64,000 bases of DNA from Ideonella dechloratans (GCF_021049305.1 NZ_CP088081.1:2790001-2854000), one strand, 5' to 3'. Positions 1 to 9,987 are shown, numbered from the stretch's first letter. The notes: a model not told the origin generated them from the letters alone. Translations and numbers: made by a program.

Positions 1-349
1 GCGACATCACGAAGAAGGTCAGGAACAGCGACAGGCCCACCACCACCTGGTTGGGCGGCGCCGCCTGGGTGCCCATGGCCTGGCGCAGCAGGGACAGCAC
101 GATGACGATGCGGGTGAAGCCCGTCATCAGCAGCAGCACCGCCGGCAGGAAGGACAGCGCGGTGAAGAACAGCAGGGTCTGGATGGGCACCGAGTAGCTG
201 GTGCCGCTGCCGCCCTGCCCCACCATCAGGGGCAGCACGGGGCCGCTGGGCGGCGTCACCTGGGCGGCGGCGGGCAGGCACAGGGCCAGCAGGCCCAGGC
301 CGGCCAGGCCCAGGCGCAGCGCCATGCGGCGACGTTCAGTGCTGGCCAT
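1..349 (-). CDS. fliP: Flagellar type III export gate protein FliP (N-terminal part; gene continues past the left edge)
   Basis: FliP is a core membrane subunit of the flagellar export gate (FliPQR) at the centre of the MS ring. Only the first ~116 residues are in the window. They show a cleavable signal peptide (hydrophobic stretch followed by AAAQV), then a [16 protein letters not shown] membrane segment and a [18 protein letters not shown] stretch typical of FliP. The first ATG (349) overlaps the end of fliO by 14 bases; a second in-frame ATG at 325 sits directly before the signal peptide and could be the real start. It is the last visible gene of the fliL-M-N-O-P run. Confidence 0.93.
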   Translation of the reverse strand, partial: MASTERRRMALRLGLAGLGLLALCLPAAAQVTPPSGPVLPLMVGQGGSGTSYSVPIQTLLFFTALSFLPAVLLLMTGFTRIVIVLSLLRQAMGTQAAPPNQVVVGLSLFLTFFVMS

Positions 350-734
350 CTTGGCCTCCCAGACCACCCACGCCGCCCGAGCCGCCCTGACGCGGCTGGC
401 GCCAGCGCTGGATCAGCTGCTGCACGGTGACCGCCTGGGGCTGGGCCAGTTCGCCGGTGGGCAGGCTCAGCGGGGTGTCCAGCGTGTGCAGGGCGGTGAT
501 GCGCTCGGCGCTCACGCCCAGCACCAGCCACTTGGCGCCGGTGCCCTGCCCCAGCTCCACCACCACCACCTTCTGCGAGGGCGACAGGGCCAGGCTGGAG
601 ACGGTGCGCATCAGCCCGGGCTGGCCGGTGCCGGCGATGCCGCTGCGGCGCATCAGCCACAGGGCCAGCGGGATCAGCGCCACCACCAGCAGAAAGGCCA
701 GCAGCGGCCAGAGGGAAGAGGTCATCGGGTTCAT
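336..734 (-). CDS. fliO: Flagellar biosynthesis protein FliO
   Basis: FliO is a small, poorly conserved membrane protein that helps assemble the FliP ring of the export gate. The product is 132 residues, with one strong N-terminal membrane segment (about residues 7-27, [20 protein letters not shown]) followed by a cytoplasmic domain containing [11 protein letters not shown] and [12 protein letters not shown], the usual FliO pattern. The Gly-rich tail ends inside fliP (14-base overlap). The assignment rests on the fold pattern and on its place between fliN and fliP. Confidence 0.9.
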   Translation of the reverse strand: MNPMTSSLWPLLAFLLVVALIPLALWLMRRSGIAGTGQPGLMRTVSSLALSPSQKVVVVELGQGTGAKWLVLGVSAERITALHTLDTPLSLPTGELAQPQAVTVQQLIQRWRQPRQGGSGGVGGLGGQDGQH

Positions 735-786
735 GGCGAGGGGTGTCAGGCCGCGAGCGGGGTGCCGGGCAGCGTTCCGATTCGGT

Positions 787-1236
787 TCAGAGACGGCTCA
801 GGCGGCGCATGCGCTCGCTGGGCGTGACGATGTCGGTCAGACGGATGCCGAACTTGTCGTTGACCACCACCACCTCGCCCTGGGCGATCAGGAAGCCGTT
901 GACCAGCACGTCCATCGGCTCACCGGCCAGTGCGTCGAGCTCGACCACCGAGCCCTGGGCCAGCTGCAGGATGTTCTTGATCGGGATGCGGGTGCGGCCG
1001 AGCTCCACGGTCAGCTGGACGGGGATGTCCAGGATCATGTTGATGTCGTTGCCGGCACCGGCCCCCGCGGTGGAGGGCGTGAAGTTGGTGAAGGCCGCGG
1101 GCGCCACCTGCTCGGGGGCCGCGCTGACCTCGCTGGCGACGTCGCCGCCGGCGCCCTTGGACTCGGCCAGGGCCGCGGCCCAGGCATCGGCCATGTCGTC
1201 CTGCTCGGACGGGTTGCTTGCTTCTTCAGCCGACAT
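787..1236 (-). CDS. fliN: Flagellar motor switch protein FliN
   Basis: FliN forms the lower C-ring with FliM and takes part in switching and in docking of the export ATPase complex. The product is 149 residues: an acidic, low-complexity N-terminal half (about 1-65), then the C-terminal SpoA/FliN domain with DIPVQLTVELGRT, QLAQGSVVELD and EPMDVLVNGFLIAQGEVVVVNDKFGIRLTDI, all diagnostic. The start overlaps the end of fliM by 11 bases, so the two are probably translationally coupled. Confidence 0.97.
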   Translation of the reverse strand: MSAEEASNPSEQDDMADAWAAALAESKGAGGDVASEVSAAPEQVAPAAFTNFTPSTAGAGAGNDINMILDIPVQLTVELGRTRIPIKNILQLAQGSVVELDALAGEPMDVLVNGFLIAQGEVVVVNDKFGIRLTDIVTPSERMRRLSRL

Positions 1237-2230
1237 TGTGATCTCCCAGCCAGCCCAGGTTGGAGCCGGTCAGCAAACGTTCGATCTTGATGGCGTAGTG
1301 CCCGTTGGAGGTGCCGTAGTGCGCGTCGAACACGGGCACGCCGTCCACCTTGGCCTGGATCTGAGGCTCCAGGTCCAGCTCGATGAAGTCGCCGGGCTTG
1401 AGGGCCAGCAGCTGCTCCACCGTGGCCGGAGCCGTGCCCAGTTCGGCCACCAGATCCACCTCGGCCGCCTGGATCTGCTGCTTGAGCAGCTTGACCCAGC
1501 GGTGGTCCACCTCGACGGAGTCGCCCTGCATGGACGAATACAGCACGTCGCGGATGGGCTCCAGCGTCGAGTAGGGAATGCAGAAGTGCACCGAGCCCGA
1601 GGTCTCGCCGATCTCCAGCGTGAAGCTGGTGGCGACGATGATCTCGCTGGGCGTGGCGACGTTGGCGAACTGGGGCTGCATCTCCGAGCGCTGGTAGTCC
1701 AGCTCCAGCGGGTAGATGCCGCGCCAGGCGCGCTTGTATTCCTCGGCGATGCAGGCCACCAGGCGCTCGATCACGCGCTGCTCGGTGGCCGAGAAGTCGC
1801 GGCCCTCGATGCGGGTGTGGAACTTGCCCGAGCCGCCGAACAGCGAATCGATGACTGCGAAGACGATGCTCGGGTCGCAGACGATCAGGCCCGAGCCGCG
1901 CAGCGGCCGCACCTGCATGATGTTGAAGTTGGTCGGGACGACGATCTCGCGCAGGAAGGCGCTGTACTTCTGCACCTTGATGCCGCCGATGGAGACCTCG
2001 GGGCTCTTGCGGATCATGTTGAACAGCCCCACGCGGATGTTGCGCGCAAAGCGTTCGTTGATGATCTCCATGGTCGGCATGCGACCACGGACGATGCGCT
2101 CCTGGCTCGCCAGGTCGTACGGCCGGATGCCGTCGGTCGGCGCCTCTTCCTGCTCGAGCTTCTGGCTTTCGCCGGTGATGCCCTGCAGCAGTGCGTCGAC
2201 TTCGTCTTGCGAGAGGATCTGCTGGTTCAT
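1226..2230 (-). CDS. fliM: Flagellar motor switch protein FliM
   Basis: FliM is the C-ring subunit that binds phosphorylated CheY. The 334-residue product starts with MNQQILSQDEVDALLQGI, the conserved CheY-P binding peptide. The middle CheC-like domain follows (RMPTMEIINERFARNIR, GSGKFHTRIEGRDFS) and then a C-terminal SpoA domain homologous to FliN. Length is normal for the family. It lies 59 bases after fliL. The CheY and CheZ partners are encoded further right in the same window. Confidence 0.98.
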   Translation of the reverse strand: MNQQILSQDEVDALLQGITGESQKLEQEEAPTDGIRPYDLASQERIVRGRMPTMEIINERFARNIRVGLFNMIRKSPEVSIGGIKVQKYSAFLREIVVPTNFNIMQVRPLRGSGLIVCDPSIVFAVIDSLFGGSGKFHTRIEGRDFSATEQRVIERLVACIAEEYKRAWRGIYPLELDYQRSEMQPQFANVATPSEIIVATSFTLEIGETSGSVHFCIPYSTLEPIRDVLYSSMQGDSVEVDHRWVKLLKQQIQAAEVDLVAELGTAPATVEQLLALKPGDFIELDLEPQIQAKVDGVPVFDAHYGTSNGHYAIKIERLLTGSNLGWLGDHNVG

Positions 2231-2289
2231 CGCTGTGTCACCTCACCGACGGCCACCGGGGGCCAGGGCCGCGGGCGAAAGCTCCCATG

Positions 2290-2907
2290 TCACTGGATGA
2301 TGAAGCTGGAGAACTGGATGGCCTTGATCGGCGAATCGTCGATCGTGTCGTAGCTGCGGCGGCGCCTCTTCTTGCCCGGCTCGGCAGGGGCCTCCTTGGC
2401 ATCCGGGTCTTCCAGTTCGATGCCCATGGGCAGCACCGCCTCGCGCAGGATCTGCTCGGCCAGCTTCTCCTTGCCGCCCTCGGCCATCAGTTCCTCGGAG
2501 CTCTTGTGCGAAAGCAGCAGCAGGATGTTGTTGCGGATGGCCGGCAGGTAGGCCTTGATCTCTTCGCCGGCCTTCTCGTCCTCGACCTGCAGGGTGATGC
2601 CGATCTGGGCGTAGCGATCGGTGTCGCGGTCGGTCAGGTTGACCACGAAGGGGTCCAGCGCGACGAACACCGGCGGATGCTTGGGATCCTCCTTCTTGTG
2701 CTCGCGCTTGGGCTTCTTCTCGACCTGCGCGGTCTCGTCACCGCTGCCATCGCCTTCCTCGCCGTCGGCGGACTTCTTCTTCAACAGGAAGAAGGCCGCG
2801 CCCCCGCCCAGCACCAGCAGCAGGACGAGCGCGAGCACGATGATGATCAGTTTCTTCTTGCCCTTGGGGGCCGGTGCATCGGCAGCGGGCGCGGCGGCAG
2901 AGGACAT
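2290..2907 (-). CDS. fliL: Flagellar basal body-associated protein FliL
   Basis: FliL is a single-pass inner-membrane protein that surrounds the stator and supports torque under load. The 205-residue product has a short cytoplasmic Lys-rich stretch, one membrane segment (about 20-42, LIIIVLALVLLLVLGGGAAFFLL), a charged linker (about 45-75) and a periplasmic domain with VNLTDRDTDRYAQIGITLQVED. An AAGGAG ribosome site precedes the ATG. It starts a new transcriptional group after fliK, with a 174-base gap that contains an inverted repeat (see 2941-2956). Confidence 0.96.
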   Translation of the reverse strand: MSSAAAPAADAPAPKGKKKLIIIVLALVLLLVLGGGAAFFLLKKKSADGEEGDGSGDETAQVEKKPKREHKKEDPKHPPVFVALDPFVVNLTDRDTDRYAQIGITLQVEDEKAGEEIKAYLPAIRNNILLLLSHKSSEELMAEGGKEKLAEQILREAVLPMGIELEDPDAKEAPAEPGKKRRRRSYDTIDDSPIKAIQFSSFIIQ

Positions 2908-2940
2908 GGCGGCTCCTTGTAGTCTGTCCGGGTCCGGCGG

Positions 2941-2956
2941 CTTCCCTTAGGGGAAG
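2941..2956. promoter_or_regulatory. Small perfect inverted repeat upstream of fliL
   Basis: CTTCCC-TTAG-GGGAAG, a perfect 6-bp dyad 34 bases before the fliL start, in the fliK-fliL gap. It could be an operator for a dimeric regulator or simply an mRNA hairpin. I could not match it to a known box, and no sigma28- or sigma54-like promoter was seen with it. Confidence 0.3.
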
Positions 2957-3081
2957 GTCGCAACGGACCTTTGATGAACAGATTATTGGGAGCCGGCGCC
3001 CACGCCGAAGCCATGAAAAGCAGGCCTTTTTGGCACCCGGCGGCGCCTGAGCAGGGTCAGGGCCCCGGGAGCGGGCCTGCC

Positions 3082-4329
3082 TCAGGCGTAGAAGTCCACC
3101 AGGCCCTGCTGGCGCACCACCGGCCGGCTGGCCCCGGCGCTGCCGGCATCGGCCACGCCGCCCAGGGCGCTGCTGCCGCGGCCGGCCCGGCCGGCGGAGC
3201 GGCCCGCGCCCTGCTCGTCGGGCGAGCCGGAGGAGCGGCTGCCCTGGTCGAAGACCTGGCCACCGGCCAGGCTCAGACCCACGCCGTCGAGCTGGGCCGA
3301 CAGCTGCGGCAGGGCCAGGTTCAGGGCCTCGCGGGTGCTGGGCACCGCCGAACCCAGTTCGACCTGGGTCTGGCCGTCCTTCACGGCGATGTGGATCTCG
3401 ATCGGACCCAGATCCTGCGGATGCAGTTCCAGCGACGCATGCTCGATGCCGTCGTTGACCCAGGTGCTGAGCTGCACGCCCAGCGCGGCGGGGAATTCGG
3501 GGTGGTCCGGCGCCATGGGCAGCTGGGCGCTGGCCGTGGCGGCGGATTCGGGGCTCGGGGTGGGCGGCGGCGCCACCGGCGCGGCCAGGGCACCCAGGCT
3601 GGCCAGCCCGGGGTCGCCGGCGCCGCCGGGTGTGGCGGCCTGCTCCTGGCGGGCGTGCATCACGGCCTGCAGGCCGCCATCGCTGCCCGGCTGGCCGCCG
3701 GCCTGCTGCAGGGCGGCGGCAAAGTCGCCGCTGGCACCGGCGCCCGGCTGGCCGTGGCCCACACCACCCGCGCCCTTGGCGCCGGCAGCGGCACTGGCCT
3801 CGCTGCCCGCGGCGTCCGCCGCAGGCTGCGCGCCGCGGGCCTCCACCCGGCCGCCACGGCCGCCGTGCCCGGCGCCGGCCTCCGTCGCGGCGCGGCGGCC
3901 GCGCGCGGCTTCCGCACCGGCACGGGCCATGGCCACGGTGGACGGAGCCACGCCCTGGGCCTGGGCCGCGGCATTCGGGTCCAGGTCCTCGGCGGTGGCC
4001 TTGCTGTGATCCGGGGTGGCCTTCTCCTTGGCCGTGACGGAGCTGTCCTTGTCCTCGCCGCGCTTTTCGGTGGCATGGGTGCTGCCGCGGCGGGCCTGCA
4101 GGGTGGTCTCGCTGTCCTCGGCGGCGGGGCCCCCCTTCAGGCTGTGCTGGGTGCGCAGCATCTGGGCGAAGCTCCTGGCGTGTTCACTGCGGCCTTCGGC
4201 CTGGGCCGTGCCCCCCTTGCTGGGCGCGGCGGTGTGGCCGCCGGTGCGGTTGGCCTGGCGCTGGGTGGCGGACTTGGTGGCGGCGATGCGTTCGAGCGCA
4301 GAGGTGCTGTTGTCGGCGTTCAGTGGCAT
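3082..4329 (-). CDS. fliK: Flagellar hook-length control protein FliK
   Basis: FliK is the secreted molecular ruler that stops hook growth and switches export to filament substrates. The 415-residue product is Ala/Gly/Pro-rich and low in complexity for its first ~285 residues, as FliK usually is. It ends in the conserved Flg_hook domain: LGVQLSTWVNDGIEHASLEL, HPQDLGPIEIHIAVKDGQTQVEL, and REALNLALPQLSAQLDGVGLSL. It follows fliJ with a 58-base gap. The low-complexity part is hard to align, so the start rests on position only. Confidence 0.9.
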   Translation of the reverse strand: MPLNADNSTSALERIAATKSATQRQANRTGGHTAAPSKGGTAQAEGRSEHARSFAQMLRTQHSLKGGPAAEDSETTLQARRGSTHATEKRGEDKDSSVTAKEKATPDHSKATAEDLDPNAAAQAQGVAPSTVAMARAGAEAARGRRAATEAGAGHGGRGGRVEARGAQPAADAAGSEASAAAGAKGAGGVGHGQPGAGASGDFAAALQQAGGQPGSDGGLQAVMHARQEQAATPGGAGDPGLASLGALAAPVAPPPTPSPESAATASAQLPMAPDHPEFPAALGVQLSTWVNDGIEHASLELHPQDLGPIEIHIAVKDGQTQVELGSAVPSTREALNLALPQLSAQLDGVGLSLAGGQVFDQGSRSSGSPDEQGAGRSAGRAGRGSSALGGVADAGSAGASRPVVRQQGLVDFYA

Positions 4330-4387
4330 GGCGGTCTTTCGGAGGCAGGTTCGGACAAATTCGGGTGAGCGTGCGGGCCGGGGGGGC

Positions 4388-4846
4388 TCAGGCCGCGGCC
4401 AGGCCCTGGCGGTTGGCCCAGGCCTTGCGCTGGGCGGCCTCGTCGCTCTGCTTCTGCTCGCGGCGGTCAGCCGCCAGGCGCAGGGCCTGCTGGCGGCGGT
4501 CGATCAGGCGCTTGACGGTGGCCAGCTTTAGCTCGCACTGGCGCAGGCGCTCGCGCCCGGCCTGCCAGCGGGCATCGGCCTGGCGCGCCACGCCCTGCTG
4601 GGCGCTGATGGCCTGGTCCAGCCGGCCGACGAAGCCGTGGTAGCAGCGCAGGATCTCGATGGGAGCGGACTGCTGGAACTGGCCGGACCAGCGCTGCTGG
4701 TATTCCACGCGGTAGTCCTGCAGGGACTGCACCTGGCCCTGGGCGGCCCGGGCCTGGCGCTCCAGCGCCTGGCATTCCCGGGCGGCGTCGTCGCGGCGCT
4801 GCTGCTCGCGCTCCAGCAGGGTGCCCAGAATCTTGATGCGGTCCAT
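4388..4846 (-). CDS. fliJ: Flagellar export chaperone FliJ
   Basis: FliJ is a small coiled-coil protein that sits in the FliI hexamer, as the gamma subunit does in F1-ATPase, and helps energise export. The product is 152 residues and almost entirely helical, with heptad-like stretches (LEREQQRRDDAARECQALE, AQGQVQSLQDYRVEYQQRW) and a Gln/Arg-rich C-terminal helix. Size and placement directly after fliI are standard. Confidence 0.92.
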   Translation of the reverse strand: MDRIKILGTLLEREQQRRDDAARECQALERQARAAQGQVQSLQDYRVEYQQRWSGQFQQSAPIEILRCYHGFVGRLDQAISAQQGVARQADARWQAGRERLRQCELKLATVKRLIDRRQQALRLAADRREQKQSDEAAQRKAWANRQGLAAA

Positions 4847-4884
4847 CTCGGGGGTCCTTCAGTCGGTGGGGGCCGATGGCGTCG

Positions 4885-6303
4885 TCAGCCAGCCGGGTTC
4901 AGGCGTTGCAGGGCGCGGCAGCTGGCCTCCAGCGTGGCCTGCTCGTGCATGCCCTGCTGCAGCAGCGACACCAGTTGCGGGTGCACCTTGACGGCGGCGT
5001 CCAGCTCCGGATCGCTGCCGGGCACGTAGGCGCCCAGCTGGATGAGGTCGCGCGCCTTGTTGAACTTGGCCAGCCACTGGCGGGCGCGGCGGGCGGCGTC
5101 CAGGTGCTCGCGCGGGGCCACCGAGGTCATCACGCGGGAGATCGACTTCTCGACGTCGATGGCCGGGAAGTGACCGCCCTCGGCCAGCTCGCGGCTGAGC
5201 ACGATGTGGCCGTCCAGGATGCCTCGGGCCGCGTCGGCGATCGGGTCCTGCGGGTCGTCGCCCTCGGTCAGCACGGTGTAGAAGGCGGTGATCGAGCCCA
5301 CGCCGTTGAGGCCGTTGCCCGAGCGCTCGACCAGGGCCGGCAGCTTGGCGAAGCAGCTGGGCGGGTAGCCCTTGGTGGCCGGCGGCTCGCCGATGGCCAG
5401 GGCGATCTCGCGCTGGGCCATGGCGTAGCGGGTCAGGCTGTCCATCAGCAGCAGCACATGCTGACCCTTGTCGCGGAAGTGCTCGGCAATCGCCGTGGCG
5501 TAGCTGGCGCCCTGCATGCGCACCAGCGGCGGTGCATCGGCCGGGGCGGCCACCACCACGGCGCGGGCCAGGCCGTCCTCGCCGAGGATGTCCTCGATGA
5601 ATTCCTTGACTTCACGGCCGCGCTCGCCGATCAGGCCGACCACGATGACGTCGGCCTCGGTGTAGCGGGCCATCATGCCCATCAGCACCGACTTGCCCAC
5701 GCCGGTGCCGGCGAACAGGCCCAGGCGCTGACCACGGCCCACGGTGAGCAGGCTGTTGATGGCGCGCACCCCGGTGTCCAGCGGCTGGCGCACCGGGTCG
5801 CGGTCCATGGCGTTGATGGGGCGGCGCACCATGGGCTCGTTCTGCACATGCTGCAGCGGGCCGGCACGGTCCATCGGCTGGCCCTGGGCGTCCACCACCC
5901 GGCCCAGCAGGCCGTCGCCCATGGGCAGGTGCAGGCCGCGGTCCTCGCTGCGGCGCCAGGGGTGGTTCTCCACCCCGAAGCGCGGGGGAATCTGCGGCAC
6001 CGGCAGCGGCACCACCCGGGCCCCGCTGGCCAGACCGTGCAGGTCGCCCGTGGGCATCAGGTAGGCGCGGTCGCCGTTGAAGCCGACCACCTCGGCGTTG
6101 ACGGGCGGCTCGCTGCCGCCACCGCCCACCGAGCAGACGGCGCCCACCGGGGCGCGCACGCCGGCGGCTTCCAGCACCAGGCCGGTCACGCGCACCAGGG
6201 TGCCCTGCATCTCCAGCGGCTGGGGCAGGCCGGCGTACAGCCGCATGTCCTTGAGGAAGCGGTCCCAGCGCTGGGTGCGCTCGACCTGCTGCTGGCCGGC
6301 CAT
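4885..6303 (-). CDS. fliI: Flagellum-specific ATPase FliI
   Basis: FliI is the hexameric export ATPase, related to the F1 beta subunit. The 472-residue product has Walker A AGTGVGKS (about 198-205), Walker [10 protein letters not shown], and the conserved [16 protein letters not shown] and [19 protein letters not shown] segments. Its ATG shares one base with the fliH stop, so translation is coupled. Confidence 0.98.
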   Translation of the reverse strand: MAGQQQVERTQRWDRFLKDMRLYAGLPQPLEMQGTLVRVTGLVLEAAGVRAPVGAVCSVGGGGSEPPVNAEVVGFNGDRAYLMPTGDLHGLASGARVVPLPVPQIPPRFGVENHPWRRSEDRGLHLPMGDGLLGRVVDAQGQPMDRAGPLQHVQNEPMVRRPINAMDRDPVRQPLDTGVRAINSLLTVGRGQRLGLFAGTGVGKSVLMGMMARYTEADVIVVGLIGERGREVKEFIEDILGEDGLARAVVVAAPADAPPLVRMQGASYATAIAEHFRDKGQHVLLLMDSLTRYAMAQREIALAIGEPPATKGYPPSCFAKLPALVERSGNGLNGVGSITAFYTVLTEGDDPQDPIADAARGILDGHIVLSRELAEGGHFPAIDVEKSISRVMTSVAPREHLDAARRARQWLAKFNKARDLIQLGAYVPGSDPELDAAVKVHPQLVSLLQQGMHEQATLEASCRALQRLNPAG

Positions 6304-7103
6304 CAGACGCCCCCTTCCTCGTGCAGTTCTTCTTCGGGCTCGGCCCAGGCCAGCGGCACGTCGAAGACCGCGGCCGCATGGGCCCAGCGGGTCTCGATGC
6401 TGGCATCGACCTGGCCGAGGTCGGATTCAACCCGGCAGCCGCCGCGCTGGATGTCCGCATCGGGCACCAGCTGCACCTCGCGGGCCTTGAGCGCGTCGGC
6501 CGCGCCTTCGGCCACCAGGGCGGCGTCCTCGGGGTTCAGGCGCAAGCGCAGGTGGCGGGCGGACAGCACCACGGCGGCCATGGCCTCCTGGGCCACCTGC
6601 ACCACCGCCTCGGGGCGCTGCTGCAGCTCGCTGCGCACCACCTGGCGGGCCAGGGTGACGGCGCTCTCGACCAGGGTCTGGGCCAGGCGCGCTTCCAGCG
6701 CGCTCAGGCCGTCCTGGAAGGCTTCGGCCACCTGGGCCACCTGGGCGCTGACCTGCTGGGCGAACTGGCGCTTGGCGGCCTCCAGGGCCTCCAGGCCGTC
6801 GCGGTAGCCGTCGCTCCAGCCCTGCTGGCGGGCCTCGTGGATGCGGGCCTCCCATTCCTCGTCGCTGGGGCCGGCCTCCGCCATCGGCTCGTCGGTCGGC
6901 AGAGGGTCGGGCTCCGGCGCGGGGGCCGGCGCGGACACGCCCAGCGGCGCGCGTTCGACGCCAGCGAACACATCGGGGGTCCAGGCGGCAAAGCCCTCCA
7001 GCTCCTCGCGGGGGATGAAGCGGGCATAGGTGCTGGCCGGACGCTGGGTGCCCCCCTGGGGCGGCGGCACCTGGCGCAGCGTGTTCGGCTTAGAGGAAGT
7101 CAT
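6303..7103 (-). CDS. fliH: Flagellar export ATPase regulator FliH
   Basis: FliH is the stator-like peripheral stalk that anchors FliI to the C-ring through FliN. The 266-residue product has a variable acidic, Pro-rich N-terminal third ([19 protein letters not shown]). A long helix follows ([26 protein letters not shown]), then a C-terminal V/F-ATPase E-subunit-like domain ([30 protein letters not shown]). The start overlaps fliG by 14 bases and the stop overlaps fliI by one base. Confidence 0.95.
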   Translation of the reverse strand: MTSSKPNTLRQVPPPQGGTQRPASTYARFIPREELEGFAAWTPDVFAGVERAPLGVSAPAPAPEPDPLPTDEPMAEAGPSDEEWEARIHEARQQGWSDGYRDGLEALEAAKRQFAQQVSAQVAQVAEAFQDGLSALEARLAQTLVESAVTLARQVVRSELQQRPEAVVQVAQEAMAAVVLSARHLRLRLNPEDAALVAEGAADALKAREVQLVPDADIQRGGCRVESDLGQVDASIETRWAHAAAVFDVPLAWAEPEEELHEEGGV

Positions 7104-8100
7104 CGCCGCCTCCGGATGCGATCACGATCTGGCCTTCGTCCACCAGGCGGCGCACGATCTTGAGGATTTCCTTCTGCTCGCCCTCGACCTCGGAGACCCG
7201 CACCGGACCGCGGGACTCCAGGTCCTCGCGCAGCGATTCGGCCGCGCGGCTGGACATGTTCTTGAAGATGCGCTCGCGCAGCTCGGGCGTGGCGCCCTTG
7301 AGCGCGATGATGAGCGAGTCGCCCTGCACTTCCTTGAGCACGGTCTGGATGGCGCGGTCGTCGAGCTTGTTCACGTCGTCGAAGGTGAACATGTTGTCCA
7401 TGATCTTCTGGGCCAGCTCGCCGTCGGCCTCGCGGATGTAGTCCAGCGCGGAGGTCTCGACCGAGGAGCCCAGCATGTTGATGATCTCGGCGGCGGTCTT
7501 GACCCCGCCCAGCGAGGCCTTCTTCAGGCGGTCGCCGCCGGCCAGCACCTTGGAGAGCACCTCGTTGAGGTCCTTCAGCGCGGTGGGCTGGATGCCGTCG
7601 AGCGTGGCAATGCGGATCAGCACCTCGTTGCGCTGGCGCTCCGTGAAGGACTTCAGAACTTGAGAGGCCTGGTCGAAATCCAGATGAACCAGGATGGCGG
7701 CGATGATCTGGGGATGCTCGTTTCGGAGCAGCTCGGCCACCGAGGCACCGTCCATCCACTTCAGGCTCTCGATGCCGCTGACGTCGCTGCCCTGCAGGAT
7801 GCGGTCGATCAGCAGGTTGGCCTTGTCCTCGCCCAGGGCCTTGCGCAGCACCGACTTGACGTACTCGTCGGTGTCGTTGACCAGCATGTGCTGTTCCTTG
7901 GCGATGGAGGTGAACTTCTCCAGCACCGTCTCCACCCGCTCGCGCGGGATCACCTTGAGCCGGGCGATGGTCTCGCCGAGCTTCTGCACTTCCTTGGGAC
8001 CGAGGTGCTTGAAGACGTTGGCCGCCTCTTCCTCGCCCAGGGACATGAGCAGGATGGCGGCATCCTCGATGCCTTGGTCTTCCGAGCTGTCCTTGGCCAT
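7090..8100 (-). CDS. fliG: Flagellar motor switch protein FliG
   Basis: FliG connects the MS ring (FliF) to the C-ring and contacts the stator protein MotA to produce torque. The 336-residue product has the FliG N-domain (IEDAAILLMSLGEEEAANVFKHL), the middle domain (EHPQIIAAILVHLDFDQASQVL) and the C-domain with the charged torque helix (DDRAIQTVLKEVQGDSLIIALKG, SSRAAESLREDLESRGPVRVSEVE). Length is normal. It lies 12 bases after fliF. Confidence 0.98.
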   Translation of the reverse strand: MAKDSSEDQGIEDAAILLMSLGEEEAANVFKHLGPKEVQKLGETIARLKVIPRERVETVLEKFTSIAKEQHMLVNDTDEYVKSVLRKALGEDKANLLIDRILQGSDVSGIESLKWMDGASVAELLRNEHPQIIAAILVHLDFDQASQVLKSFTERQRNEVLIRIATLDGIQPTALKDLNEVLSKVLAGGDRLKKASLGGVKTAAEIINMLGSSVETSALDYIREADGELAQKIMDNMFTFDDVNKLDDRAIQTVLKEVQGDSLIIALKGATPELRERIFKNMSSRAAESLREDLESRGPVRVSEVEGEQKEILKIVRRLVDEGQIVIASGGGDDFL

Positions 8101-8112
8101 GTTCTGTTCCCG

Positions 8113-9852
8113 TCAGGCGGCTTCGCCGGTGACCCACTCGCGCATGATGTTCGCCACGGCCGCGGGGTTGTCGCGGGCCAGCTGGCGGGCCGCCTCGAGC
8201 TTGCCGTTGACCGCTGCGCTGTTCTCCAGCAGCGGCGTGCCGACGCCCTCCTCGCCCGGCAGGGCCGTGGCGTCATCGACCACCGCGTCGAGCTGGGCCA
8301 CCTTCTCGTCCTCGGTCGGCGCAGGCGGCGGAGCGAAGGCATCCTTGAGGGTCGGGCGGATGACGCCGAAGATCAGGGCCAGGGCCACCAGGGTCAGGGC
8401 GCCCGGCACGGCAGCGGTGCGCAGCAGGTCGCGCAGCCAGGGCTGCTGCCACAGCGGCAGGGCCTCCTCGGTCGGCTCGGTGGGCGCCTGGAAGGGGGCT
8501 GCCACCACGCGCACCGAGTCGCCGCGGTTCTTGTCGTAGCCCACCGCCTCCTGCACCAGGGCGGTCAGCTTGTCGAGCTCTTCCTGGGTGGGCGGGTTGG
8601 TGGTGGTCTTGCCCTTGCTGTCGGTGGCAGTGCGGTAGTTCACCACCACGGCGGCGTTGACCCGCTTGATCATGCCGGTGGCGTTGCGGGTCACCCGCAC
8701 GGTCTTGTCGACCTCGTAGTTGGTGACCGATTCCTTCTTGCTGTTGCCGCCGCTGGTGCCGGCATAGGCGGCCTGCAGCGGGGCCGAGGCGCCATTGATC
8801 GGGGCCTGGGCCGGCACCGGGGGCTGGTTGGTGACCGCACCGGGCACGCCGGTGGGCACGGTGTTGCCCTGGTTGCTGGACTCGGTCATCTGCTGGCTGC
8901 GCACGGCCGCCGGCTGGTCGCCCTGGTTGGGGCGGAACTGTTCGGAGGTGGCCTCGCTCTGGGTGAAGTCCAGGTCGGCGGTCACGGCCACGCGCAGGTT
9001 GTCACGGCCCACCACCGGCTCCAGGATGTCCTGAACCCGCTTGAGGTAGCTGCCCTCGACCTGGTGGACATAGCGCAGCTGCTGCTCGTCCAGGCTCTGC
9101 TGGCTGTTCTCGCCCGGGCCGGACAGCAGGTTGCCGTGCTGGTCCACCACGCTGACGGCCTTGGCATCCAGGTCCGGCACGCTGGAGGAGACCAGGTGCA
9201 CGATGGCGGCGGTCTGGCCGCGGTCCAGGCTGCGGCCGGCGAACAGGGTCAGCATGACACTGGCGCTGGGCTTTTGCTGCTCGCGGAAGAAGCCGTTCTG
9301 CTGCGGCAGGGCCAGGTGCACACGCACGTCCTCGACGCCGTCGAGCTTGAGGATGGTGCGGGCCAGCTCACCCTCCAGGGCGCGCTGCATGTTGCTGCGC
9401 TCCTGGCGGTCGGTCTGGCCGAAGCGGGCGTTGTCCAGCAGCTCGTTGCCGGTGACGCTGGCCTTGGGCAGGCCGGCGGCGGCCAGGCGCATCTTCAGGT
9501 CGTAGAGCTTGTCGGCCGGCACCATGATGGCGCCGCCGCCTTCGCTGTACTTGTAAGGCACGTTCATCTGCTGGAGCTGGGCCACGATGGTCCCGGCTTC
9601 CTTGTCCGGCAGATTGCTGTAGAGGATCTTCCAGTCGCCCTGTCCGGCCCAGATGGCCATGGCCACCAGGGCTGCCAGCACCGCGGCCACGGCCGCGCCC
9701 AGCTTCATCTTGCTGGCCGCGGGCATGGCGGAGAGCTTGCCCATCAGATTCTTGGGCGGCGCGTCCGGCAGGGCCGGCTCCAGAGGCACGGGAGTGGCGA
9801 GGGCGGTGTCCATGGGTGGCTGGTTCGGCGAATCGGACCCCATGAGGGGCAT
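8113..9852 (-). CDS. fliF: Flagellar MS-ring protein FliF
   Basis: FliF forms the MS ring in the inner membrane and is the base on which the flagellum is built. The product has a first membrane segment near the N-terminus (LGAAVAAVLAALVAMAIW), the YscJ/FliF ring-building domains (DWKILYSNLPDKEAGTIVAQL, DGVEDVRVHLALP), a second membrane segment (VPGALTLVALALIFGVI) and a C-terminal FliG-binding tail. The frame is open to 9906, but ATGs at 9852, 9843 and 9813 are all possible. I chose 9852; none has a strong ribosome site, so the start is uncertain by up to ~13 codons. Confidence 0.95.
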   Translation of the reverse strand: MPLMGSDSPNQPPMDTALATPVPLEPALPDAPPKNLMGKLSAMPAASKMKLGAAVAAVLAALVAMAIWAGQGDWKILYSNLPDKEAGTIVAQLQQMNVPYKYSEGGGAIMVPADKLYDLKMRLAAAGLPKASVTGNELLDNARFGQTDRQERSNMQRALEGELARTILKLDGVEDVRVHLALPQQNGFFREQQKPSASVMLTLFAGRSLDRGQTAAIVHLVSSSVPDLDAKAVSVVDQHGNLLSGPGENSQQSLDEQQLRYVHQVEGSYLKRVQDILEPVVGRDNLRVAVTADLDFTQSEATSEQFRPNQGDQPAAVRSQQMTESSNQGNTVPTGVPGAVTNQPPVPAQAPINGASAPLQAAYAGTSGGNSKKESVTNYEVDKTVRVTRNATGMIKRVNAAVVVNYRTATDSKGKTTTNPPTQEELDKLTALVQEAVGYDKNRGDSVRVVAAPFQAPTEPTEEALPLWQQPWLRDLLRTAAVPGALTLVALALIFGVIRPTLKDAFAPPPAPTEDEKVAQLDAVVDDATALPGEEGVGTPLLENSAAVNGKLEAARQLARDNPAAVANIMREWVTGEAA

Positions 9853-9987
9853 GGGCTCGATTGTTCGGCAGCCGGAGCGCCGCCCATGACGCAAGAAGCC
9901 CCCCAAACCCGGGGCAGTTCCGTTCTTCTTGGCGCCGGCGCTTGCCTACCATGGCAACCATCGCTCCCCCCCGTGGAGGATGGACCC

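Noticed and set aside
3010..3035. Sigma54-like TGGCAC between fliK and fliL
   Set aside because: It is on the plus strand, opposite to fliL, and lacks the TTGC element at the right distance.
7030..9987. Very long open frame on the plus strand running across fliG and fliF into fliE
   Set aside because: It is antisense to well-supported genes and arises from G/C at third codon positions. Only the last 107 codons (fliE) are real.
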